A stretch of DNA of 64,000 nt from the NCBI GenBank assembly GCA_946486375.1, contig CAMLTW010000001.1, forward strand, positions 124,001-188,000. The letters run 5' to 3'. Positions 8,824 to 16,137 of the stretch are shown here, in pieces. This DNA comes from an uncultured Rikenellaceae bacterium (lineage in GTDB: Bacteria > Bacteroidota > Bacteroidia > Bacteroidales > Rikenellaceae). Position 1 is the first letter of the stretch; the number at the start of each line of letters is the position of its first letter. The position numbers and the translations under genes were made by a program. The notes under the pieces are model-generated. The model was not told the origin of the DNA. It saw nothing but the letters and a program-made list of their open reading frames with translations, and did no database searches.

Positions 8824-10506
8824 CTATAAACCGGCTGCGATTTCGTCGAGCGCTTCCCGGTTCAGCTTGACCTGCACCATGCCCATCGGATGGTACCGCC
8901 GTTCGTTGTTGATGGCCGCATAAACGATCGTGTAAACGTCGTCTCCTTCCGGAATGAGGCACAACGGCGTACGCATCGTGTTCCACCATTTCTTCACTTT
9001 CACGTCGATCGGAATGTAGCGGGCCCTCGTCCAGTTATAGCCGTCCTTGGAAAGCGTATAGGCGATGTGGTTCGGCAGTTTGAGCCATTCCGGGCCGCCG
9101 TCGAATACGGCGATATAGAGTCCGTTCGGCAAACGGGATACGATCGGATTTTCCACGAACCAAGGATGGATGGACACCAGAGGGTTGACGGTGGTATCGA
9201 GGCGCGTCCACGGGCCTTCGAGCTTCTCCGATTTGGCCAGTCCGACGAACCATCCGCGGGTGCTCTTGTAAGGGTAGCCGCCTTTTACGAACGGATAGGC
9301 GCCGCTGATGAACGCAAGCCAGCCGTCCTCTACCTGATAGGGATGGAACGACGCCACTCCCTGACGGCCTTCCCACCACTGGGAATCCAGCCCCGGCTCG
9401 ATCACGATGCCCATGTCCTTGTACGGGCCGCCGATGCCCTCGATGCCTTCCACCGTCGATTCGCAGCGCCAGATCCGGCCGAAAGAGTGGTTCGGAGAAA
9501 TTTGTTTGTCGGTCGTATAGGCCAAGTAGTGGCCGTACCAACGATTGTTTTCCTTGCTGAAAGTCGGCATGTACGACCAGATGGCCGACCGACGGTCGTT
9601 CATCGGATTGTCTTCGTGAGAGATAGCATAGACTCCGGTCGCCTGCACGATGGTGGACTGGCGGGTCCAGTGGATCGCGTCGGTACTGGTCCAGTGTCCG
9701 ATGCGGGTTTTGACCCGGTCGTAGGAAGACGGTTTCCCCGCTTCCCCTGCGCGTTCCGTCGGGAACATGTGATAGACTCCGTTGATCTTCACGATACAGC
9801 CTCCCTCGAAGCCGCCCTGAATCCCCTCGGTGCCGGGCATGCCTTCCTCCACCACCGGTTCGTCCGGGCCGCCGATCACGGAGAACAACTCGGGGCCTTC
9901 GGCGAATCCGTCGATGTAAAATGCCTCGTATTTTTCCTGATCCGGCAGTTCCGCATTCCGGGCTGCCACACGCTGGCTTGCAGGCACCACACCCAATATC
10001 GCCGCCTGGAATCCGGGGTTCGCCGGAACCGTCATTTCCTGCTCTCCGGCACGGTATTGAACTTCATAGACGTCCATAGCCGGCAGTTCGGTTACGCTTA
10101 CCCCGTTTTCCAGAACAGGGGTCGATGCCGGCACCCCCTTATGAAAATCTATTTTGGTCAATAAACCGTCGCTCGCCTGTCCGGAAGGAGCGGCTATCCC
10201 TACCAGCACTTTGACCGGTCGGTTGAATTTCCATTTCAAATTCGCCGCTTTCAGGTTTCCCTGATCATCCGCCGGCAACCGGACTCCCGTCAGCCCGTCG
10301 ATTTCCGGAGCGATTTCCAGAATGCTGCGATAGTTTCCCGAAAAGGGATTCCCGTACCGTACGGTTTCGAATTGGCGGAAACCCGGGGAAACCACCGTAT
10401 AGTCCGCCGGCGTAAAGGCTCCGTTCCGCTTTGCGGGGGATGCCGCCCAGGTCAGGGTCGAAGCCATCCACGGGAGCAGCATGCATGTTAAAATCAGTCT
10501 CTTCAT
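8824..10506 (-). CDS. Putative secreted five-bladed beta-propeller glycoside hydrolase (GH43/GH117-like) with N-terminal accessory domain
   Basis: The 560-residue protein starts with a signal peptide (MKRLILTCMLLPWMASTLTW, cleavage near AA-SP). Residues about 35-170 form an accessory region with PVKVLVGI and ELPAMDVYEVQY that resembles the C-terminal module of the protein at 16138-18888. From about 210 onward there are propeller-like repeats: GGCIVKINGVYHMFPTE, WTSTDAIHWTRQ, WYGHYLAYTTD, GWLAFISGAYPF, IVSRLPNGLYIAVFDGG and AYTLSKDGYNWTRARYI. This is the pattern of clan GH-F-type or GH117/GH32-like enzymes. I cannot name the exact family or catalytic residues. A -7-like TATTTTTG lies at 10603-10596 on the minus strand, without a clear -33 box. 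It heads an operon with the GH29 gene. Confidence 0.75.
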   Translation of the reverse strand: MKRLILTCMLLPWMASTLTWAASPAKRNGAFTPADYTVVSPGFRQFETVRYGNPFSGNYRSILEIAPEIDGLTGVRLPADDQGNLKAANLKWKFNRPVKVLVGIAAPSGQASDGLLTKIDFHKGVPASTPVLENGVSVTELPAMDVYEVQYRAGEQEMTVPANPGFQAAILGVVPASQRVAARNAELPDQEKYEAFYIDGFAEGPELFSVIGGPDEPVVEEGMPGTEGIQGGFEGGCIVKINGVYHMFPTERAGEAGKPSSYDRVKTRIGHWTSTDAIHWTRQSTIVQATGVYAISHEDNPMNDRRSAIWSYMPTFSKENNRWYGHYLAYTTDKQISPNHSFGRIWRCESTVEGIEGIGGPYKDMGIVIEPGLDSQWWEGRQGVASFHPYQVEDGWLAFISGAYPFVKGGYPYKSTRGWFVGLAKSEKLEGPWTRLDTTVNPLVSIHPWFVENPIVSRLPNGLYIAVFDGGPEWLKLPNHIAYTLSKDGYNWTRARYIPIDVKVKKWWNTMRTPLCLIPEGDDVYTIVYAAINNERRYHPMGMVQVKLNREALDEIAAGL

Positions 10507-11035
10507 AAATGAAATATTAATTTACGTATTCAAAGTTCATGCTTTCGTTTCGGTGGCTGTTTCCTTTTGAATCGGTTTCCCCGAAACGGTTCCTACAAAA
10601 ATAAAAAAACTTATGGAATTTACTTTCCATTCCCGCTTTACTTTTGCGATTTGTGCCGGAATCGGTTCGCAAAATGCATGAAACCGAACTGTTTTCCGTA
10701 ATTATGCATTCCGGAGTTTACCGAGACGTTTTCCGACGCAGGATGGGGTAAGAGTCCGGCCTTTGTTTTCGGAAACGAAAAAGCTGTCCGTGCAGGCGGG
10801 ATTTCAGGAAATGAAAAGAACGTATTTTTCTCGTGTCGGGGAAGATGAAAAGGATTTTGGTTTAACGGATGGATAGTGAGTGAATTATGTGTGGATGATT
10901 GTGCCGTTACGGGAAATCGTCCCGTTCGGGAGAAAACAGGGTGCCTCCTGTCGATTTTGTGTTCCCGATAAAAAGTGTAATTTCGTCAGTTAAAAAGTCG
11001 GTTTTCGGTCGGAAAGCCGGGATGCATTGCGGGAA
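10507..11035. other. Divergent intergenic region, no gene seen
   Basis: This 529-bp stretch separates the propeller hydrolase (minus) from the PagL-like gene (plus). It carries -7-like elements for both directions: TATTTTTG on the minus strand at 10603-10596 and TACTTTTG on the plus strand at 10639-10646. Neither has a good TTG at the expected spacing. The plus-strand one would leave a leader of nearly 400 bases. No convincing ORF, tRNA or repeat was seen. Confidence 0.5.
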
Positions 11036-12382
11036 ATGAAAGGGAAGACTCGTTGCGGATGGATACTCGGCGCCGGAAAGCGGTTTTTCTGGACGGGGAT
11101 TTTTTGGGTTTCGGCCGTCGGACTGGCGGAGGCCAGGCCCGAAGGACTTCGGAACGCCGGTTCCGAAGCCTCGTCGGAAGCGGAATCTGTCGTTCGCAGC
11201 CGGACGGAGGCGCCCGATGAGAGGCGTCCGCGGAGGAAAGAACTGAGGGAAGGGGAGGATTCCGTGTTTCTGAATCCCCGGAACCGTTATCTGCACCGGC
11301 TTTCGTCGGGCGTGCGTTCGGGATACGTGGCCCCTTCCAACCGGTTTCTGGCCGGTGAGAATATTTATGCCCGGCCGCTGAACTGGTCGGGATCGGCTCA
11401 CCTGAAGTACAGTTTCCAGTCCAAACCGGGTACTTGGGAAGACCGGGTGTACGGTTCCGTGTATCAGGGGATCGGCGTCGGCTGCAACCATTTCCGGGAT
11501 CGGAAGGAAATCGGTCGCCCGTGGTCTTTTTATCTGTTGCAGGGCACCCGCATCTGTTCGATTTCCCCTTCGGTTGGGGTATTTTACGAATGGAACCTGG
11601 GGCTTTCGGCGGGTTGGGTTCCTTACGATCCGGAGGAAAATTCCTATAACATTTCCATCGGTTCGCGGGTGAACGCCTACCTGAACGTGGATTTTTTCCT
11701 GCGGTGGGCTTTGTCCCGCCGGCTTGATCTGGAGGCGGGAGTGGCGTTGACCCATTATTCCAACGGGAATACGCACATACCCAACACGGGGATCAACATG
11801 ATTTCCGGCAGTTTGGATCTGGTTTACAATTTCGGACGCACCGAACGGAAGTACAGACGTTCGCAGGACATCGTGGTGCGCCGTTATCCCCGGCATATGG
11901 CATACGAAGTGATGCTGTTCGGTTCCTGGAAACGGGGCGGGGTGGCGACACCGGATTTGTCTCAGGTCTTTCAGACCAAAAAATTCATGGTGGCGGGATT
12001 GTCCTTCGCTCCCCTGTATGCATTGAGTTACCGAATCAGGCTGGGAGCCGAGATGGACGTGGTTTACGATGCCAGTTGCGGCGTCGAATACGAAGCGGCC
12101 GGTTCGGAACTGGTCTACGCCGAACCGCCGGCGAACCGTCAGATACGGGTCGGGTTGGGGGGCCGGGTGGATTACGTGATGCCTTATTTTACGGTTTCGG
12201 CCTGCGTGGGATACGACGTTCTGCATGCGCAGGAGGACGACCGGGCGTTCTACCAGAGCCTGAACCTGAAACTGGACGTCGCGCGCGGCTTTTTCCTGAA
12301 CGTGGGTTACCGCCTGAAAAATTTCCATTCCCCGAATTTCCTGATGTTCGGAATCGGTCGGCGCTTCAACGCTTATCGGTAA
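11036..12382 (+). CDS. PagL-like outer-membrane lipid A 3-O-deacylase / acyloxyacyl hydrolase family protein
   Basis: The ATG at 11036 (MKGKTRCGWILGAGKRFFW) was chosen over a TTG nine bases upstream because it starts the hydrophobic export signal directly. The mature part begins with a charged linker rich in Arg and Glu (about 30-75). It then becomes a beta-barrel with alternating aromatic strands and the motif LTHYSNGNTHIPNTGIN, which carries the His-Ser pair and the NxGxN ending of the PagL family. Such enzymes trim an acyl chain from lipid A. The 448-residue length exceeds the roughly 170 residues of classical PagL because of extra barrel strands, as is usual in Bacteroidetes homologues. 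It interrupts the PUL on the opposite strand, so membership of the glycan pathway is doubtful. Family fairly sure; enzymatic activity inferred. Confidence 0.78.
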   Translation: MKGKTRCGWILGAGKRFFWTGIFWVSAVGLAEARPEGLRNAGSEASSEAESVVRSRTEAPDERRPRRKELREGEDSVFLNPRNRYLHRLSSGVRSGYVAPSNRFLAGENIYARPLNWSGSAHLKYSFQSKPGTWEDRVYGSVYQGIGVGCNHFRDRKEIGRPWSFYLLQGTRICSISPSVGVFYEWNLGLSAGWVPYDPEENSYNISIGSRVNAYLNVDFFLRWALSRRLDLEAGVALTHYSNGNTHIPNTGINMISGSLDLVYNFGRTERKYRRSQDIVVRRYPRHMAYEVMLFGSWKRGGVATPDLSQVFQTKKFMVAGLSFAPLYALSYRIRLGAEMDVVYDASCGVEYEAAGSELVYAEPPANRQIRVGLGGRVDYVMPYFTVSACVGYDVLHAQEDDRAFYQSLNLKLDVARGFFLNVGYRLKNFHSPNFLMFGIGRRFNAYR

Positions 12383-12466
12383 TTTTCTTTCGCTTCTTTT
12401 CGGTCGGATATTTTCTACCGGGGCGCTTCCGTGTTTTTCCCGCGTTTCCGTTGCTCGGATGCCTGC

Positions 12467-12502
12467 AAAAAAATACCTTCGCTCCCGCAGGGGCGAAGGT
12501 AT
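12467..12502 (-). terminator. Rho-independent terminator of the minus-strand PUL operon
   Basis: ATACCTTCGCTCC and GGGGCGAAGGTAT form a 13-bp stem with one G-T pair around a short loop. On the minus strand it is followed by a run of seven T. It lies just past the stop of the GH2 gene. On the plus strand it may also stop the PagL-like gene. Confidence 0.88.
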
Positions 12503-12537
12503 GGTAAACAGGGTTCGGTAACTCCCGAGTCCGACGG

Positions 12538-15500
12538 CTATTCGAATTCCATGCTTTCGAGTTCCAGGCCCGGCGTGTCGAGTACGGTCAACCGGATTTT
12601 ATAGAGTCCCGCGTTGATCATCGAGCCGGTGGAGGTACTGGTGATGCGCCATTTTTCCGGAGCAGGAGGAAAGTCGATTCGTTCGCTCCGCATGAGGACG
12701 CCGTTATTGGCGTTGACGAGTTCCAGACGCATCGGAATCGGTTTGTCCGAACGGTTCATGTAACGGAAGCGGATCAGGTAGGTGGCTGCCAGCCCCGGAT
12801 TCACTTCCCATTCGAGGGAGCTTCCCGGTGCGGTCAGCTTCACGAAATCGCCTTTGCGGAAGTTGCCCGTTTCGTGCGCTCCCGTGACGGCGGCTTCCTG
12901 CGCTCCCAGTTTTACCACCGGCCGCGCCGAAGGTTCTTCTCCCATGTTTGCGATGTAGGTGACCGCCACGTTGTCCACGGTTTTCGCGCCTTGTTCGGTC
13001 AGGGCGAAGGATTCTCCCTGAGCGTATCGCCGCGTAAAGACATCGAAAACTTCGTTCCGGCCGTTGACGACCGAATCCGGGCTTTTTTCCCAGCCTGCCA
13101 GTTCCTTCGGAAGGGAAACGCCCTGCCGTACGAAAAGATGCACGTCTGCACTGTCCCGGAGCCGGAAGGAAACCGGTTTCCGGTTTTCCCGCTTACCGCT
13201 GAACCATTCCGCTGCATAAAAGGAAGAAGGCAGCGAAGCGAATCCGACCGCTTCGTTTGTGTATTGCGGATCGCCCGTATCGAGCCAAAGATGCTTCTCC
13301 CAGCCTTTCCCCTTCAGGTTTTCCGTAAGGGTGGGGGAGGCCGGAGCCGGAGCGATGCCGCCGTTTCGGGAAGCGATGGCGATGGCCGACAGAACGGCCT
13401 GTCCGGAGGCGGTTTTCGGGAAGGAAATCTTCAGCACCCCGTCTTCGGCCCGTGCCGTCACCGTTTTTTTCACTGCGCCGTCGTGACCCGCTTCCCGCCA
13501 GATGTCGAGATTTTCCAGCACGGTGCTGTCGTTCACCGCCACGTCGAACAGTCGCCAGCCGGCGGCATCCATCCCGCCGCCCGTACCGTACCACGGCTCT
13601 GTGAAATAGAGTTCCACCCGGTACTCTCCGTCGGGCACCGGAAACTCCCAAGACAATTCCTGTGTTCCGTATCGGAAAGACCGGAACAATTCCCAGTCCG
13701 CCGTGTTCCGGATCGGATCGTGCGTTCGGCGTTGGCTGCCGAAATAGGGCGGAACGCCCGGAAAGTCGTCCGTCCACGACCGGGAGCCCCAGGTTCCCGG
13801 TTCCGTTCGCTGCCGGTCGGCCAGCCAGCGGGAACCGTTTCCATCGGTGTAATCGTTTCCTCCGCAGTTCACCCGGTACAGGTAGCGATACCCTTTTTCC
13901 GGCTGTGTCAGTCGACTTCCCCCTTCTTTCAGCCGGGCCAGTCCGGGCGCCTGCGGCAGGTGATGAAGCAGGATCAGGTCTTCGGCTGCCGGCTTCCCGT
14001 CCACGTAGCCCACGGCCCGAAGAACATTATAGCGGATGTCGGCATCGTTCCAGATAAAATGCGTTCCGATGCCTCCTTCTCGCCGGCGGCGTCCCAGCGA
14101 GGCCCCGTCCGCGTCGTTGAAAAGTTCCACTTCGTCGCAGTTGGAGAAAACCCGGATGCCGTCTTTTCGTCCCGGTTCCGTCCAGCGGTCGGGCCAGGTG
14201 TGGGAAACGATATAGACCATCGGTTCCGTTTCTTTCGGGGCGTAATTGGCCCGGAACATATAGAAAGCGTCCAGCGGTTCCCCCCACGGCGTGACGATTC
14301 CCTTGTAGTTGACCGGGCCTACCCGGTCGATGCTCCGCAAGCCCTCTCCGTTCTGGATGCGGCCCGGATTTTCATGGGAATTGAACAGCCAGTGGAACTG
14401 TCCCGCGATCTTGTCCCGGACCGATTCGGCCTGCCGCACTTTCATTTCCATCAGAAGCGTCATGCGGTCTTCGCTCTGGGGGCCGTTCTGCACGTAGTCC
14501 CCTTCCGTGTGCCAGTCGATGCTGCGCCAGGCGCCGTATTCCCCGTTGAGCAGCTGGGCAGTCATTTCCTCCGCATATTTGTCCGGGTTGCCGCCGTAGG
14601 TGCCCGACCAGTTCTGCACCACGTTCCAGTCGGTTCCGGTGCCGCCGTTGCAGGTGGTCACGAGTCGCTGGGAGGAAGTGGTCGGATCGAGTTCCCGGAT
14701 GATGTCGACGCATTCCCGTGCGTATTCTTCCGGCAGGGTGCTTTCGTTTTGCAGTCCCCACATGATGAGGGAGGGACTGTTCCTGCGCTCTTTCACGTAG
14801 TCCCGCAGCAACCGTTTGAAGTTTTCCCGGAATTGCGGGGTGTCGTACCAGATATGGGCCGACATCTGCGACCACCAGAGCATTCCCAGCTCGTCCCAAT
14901 ATTTGTTGTACAGCAGGTTGTGCGGTTGGTGAGCATCCCGAAAAGCGTTGAAGCCCGCCGCCCGCATCTGTTCCACCCGCGCTTCGATTTGTTCCGGCGT
15001 GAAGGCGTGGCTGTTTCCCATCAGGTGCTCGTATTCGCAGGTGCCGTTGATGAGCACGGGCTGTCCGTTGATCTTGAACTGATTGGAGCCGTCGTTCCGG
15101 TTCAGGTGCCAGCTTACCCACCGGATGCCGTAGGGCGTTTCCGTCCGGTCGAGCACTTTTCCGCCGTCCCGGATTTCGGTCACCACGGTATAAAGGTACG
15201 GTTCGTCCGGAGACCAGAGTTTTACATTCCGCAGGGCCGGAAGCTCCTGTCGGAGCGTCTCGGTTTCTCCCGGACGGAGCAGGACGGGATCGCTGCACAA
15301 GCCTGCTTGCCGTCCTGCACTGTCGAGAACGGTGGTCAGAACTTCGACCTCCTTCGCCCGTGCGCCGTAATTCCGGACTTCGGTCTCGAAATGCAACCCT
15401 GCGGAATCCGCCGAAATATCATTGCCGTTCCAAACGTGTACTCCGAAGGGCTCGATCCGGATCGGATCGGTTGCCGTCAGCGTGACGGGCCGAAAAATAC

Positions 15501-16047
15501 CCATCGGCTGGCTCCCTTCCGAAAAACCCCATTCCCCGGAACAGCCGCCGCATACCCACGGCAGATCGCTGATAAGCGCCGGATGGTCGGCCCGTACCGC
15601 CAGCGTGTTCGGTTCCCCGTAACGGACGGCATCCGTGATGTCGAGGGTGAAAGTCGTCCGTCCCCCGGCGTGTTTTCCGACCTCCCGGCCGTTCACCCAA
15701 ACCGTGGCGTAGGAACCGACGCCTTCGAAAAAGAGGAAAATTCGTTTGTCCCGTAGTGCCGGATCGACCGAGAATGTTTTCCGATACCAGGCGTAACCGT
15801 GCCGGTTTCCATGGCGAAGCTGTCGGAATCCTTCGTAGTTATCCCAGTTGTGGGGCACGTCGACCGCCAGCCATGCGGAATCGTCGTAACCGGATCGCTC
15901 GAATCCCGCGTAAGCCTGCGGATCGGTGTCATGGACAGCGGTGCGCCATCCTTCGTTCAAGGAAACGGATGTTCGGACGTTTCCGTTTTGTGCGGAAACC
16001 GATAAAGCCGCCAGCAACAGGGCGAAAAGAAAGAGATTTTTTTTCAT
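12538..16047 (-). CDS. Secreted glycoside hydrolase family 2 enzyme (beta-galactosidase/beta-glucuronidase type) with malectin-like domain
   Basis: The 1169 residues start with MKKNLFLFALLLAALSVSAQ, a signal peptide. The GH2 core follows: sugar-binding jelly roll (about 25-190, with DVPHNWDNYEG and GVGSYATVWVNG), an immunoglobulin-like domain (about 195-310) and a TIM barrel (about 315-620). In the barrel WGLQNE gives Glu435 as acid/base and NGEYGAW gives Glu503 as likely nucleophile. A further immunoglobulin-like domain (about 650-710) leads to a malectin-like domain (about 720-870, with GEYRVELYFTEPWYG and LENLDIW). The C-terminal 280 residues look like one or two carbohydrate-binding beta-sandwiches, ending RLTVLDTPGLELESMEF. 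It is the last gene of a three-gene minus operon. The exo-glycosidase class is secure; the sugar (galactose, galacturonate, glucuronate or other) is not. Confidence 0.93.
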   Translation of the reverse strand: MKKNLFLFALLLAALSVSAQNGNVRTSVSLNEGWRTAVHDTDPQAYAGFERSGYDDSAWLAVDVPHNWDNYEGFRQLRHGNRHGYAWYRKTFSVDPALRDKRIFLFFEGVGSYATVWVNGREVGKHAGGRTTFTLDITDAVRYGEPNTLAVRADHPALISDLPWVCGGCSGEWGFSEGSQPMGIFRPVTLTATDPIRIEPFGVHVWNGNDISADSAGLHFETEVRNYGARAKEVEVLTTVLDSAGRQAGLCSDPVLLRPGETETLRQELPALRNVKLWSPDEPYLYTVVTEIRDGGKVLDRTETPYGIRWVSWHLNRNDGSNQFKINGQPVLINGTCEYEHLMGNSHAFTPEQIEARVEQMRAAGFNAFRDAHQPHNLLYNKYWDELGMLWWSQMSAHIWYDTPQFRENFKRLLRDYVKERRNSPSLIMWGLQNESTLPEEYARECVDIIRELDPTTSSQRLVTTCNGGTGTDWNVVQNWSGTYGGNPDKYAEEMTAQLLNGEYGAWRSIDWHTEGDYVQNGPQSEDRMTLLMEMKVRQAESVRDKIAGQFHWLFNSHENPGRIQNGEGLRSIDRVGPVNYKGIVTPWGEPLDAFYMFRANYAPKETEPMVYIVSHTWPDRWTEPGRKDGIRVFSNCDEVELFNDADGASLGRRRREGGIGTHFIWNDADIRYNVLRAVGYVDGKPAAEDLILLHHLPQAPGLARLKEGGSRLTQPEKGYRYLYRVNCGGNDYTDGNGSRWLADRQRTEPGTWGSRSWTDDFPGVPPYFGSQRRTHDPIRNTADWELFRSFRYGTQELSWEFPVPDGEYRVELYFTEPWYGTGGGMDAAGWRLFDVAVNDSTVLENLDIWREAGHDGAVKKTVTARAEDGVLKISFPKTASGQAVLSAIAIASRNGGIAPAPASPTLTENLKGKGWEKHLWLDTGDPQYTNEAVGFASLPSSFYAAEWFSGKRENRKPVSFRLRDSADVHLFVRQGVSLPKELAGWEKSPDSVVNGRNEVFDVFTRRYAQGESFALTEQGAKTVDNVAVTYIANMGEEPSARPVVKLGAQEAAVTGAHETGNFRKGDFVKLTAPGSSLEWEVNPGLAATYLIRFRYMNRSDKPIPMRLELVNANNGVLMRSERIDFPPAPEKWRITSTSTGSMINAGLYKIRLTVLDTPGLELESMEFE

Positions 16048-16085
16048 GTTTTCGTATTTACCGTCGGGTACCGAATCGTAAACGA

Positions 16086-16121
16086 ACGAAATCCGGTCTT
16101 CGTATGCAGGCCGGATTTCGT
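16086..16121 (-). repeat. 11-bp intergenic hairpin between the GH67-like and GH2 genes
   Basis: ACGAAATCCGG (16086-16096) and CCGGATTTCGT (16111-16121) pair perfectly around 14 bases in the 90-bp gap between the two coding regions. No strong T-run follows on the minus strand, which fits mRNA processing or stability better than termination. Confidence 0.6.
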
Positions 16122-16137
16122 CCGCAGTATGTCGTTA

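Noticed and set aside
12874-15756. A 960-codon open frame on the plus strand opposite the GH2 gene
   Set aside because: The GH2 protein on the minus strand is complete with domain motifs; the plus-strand product has no fold-like pattern.
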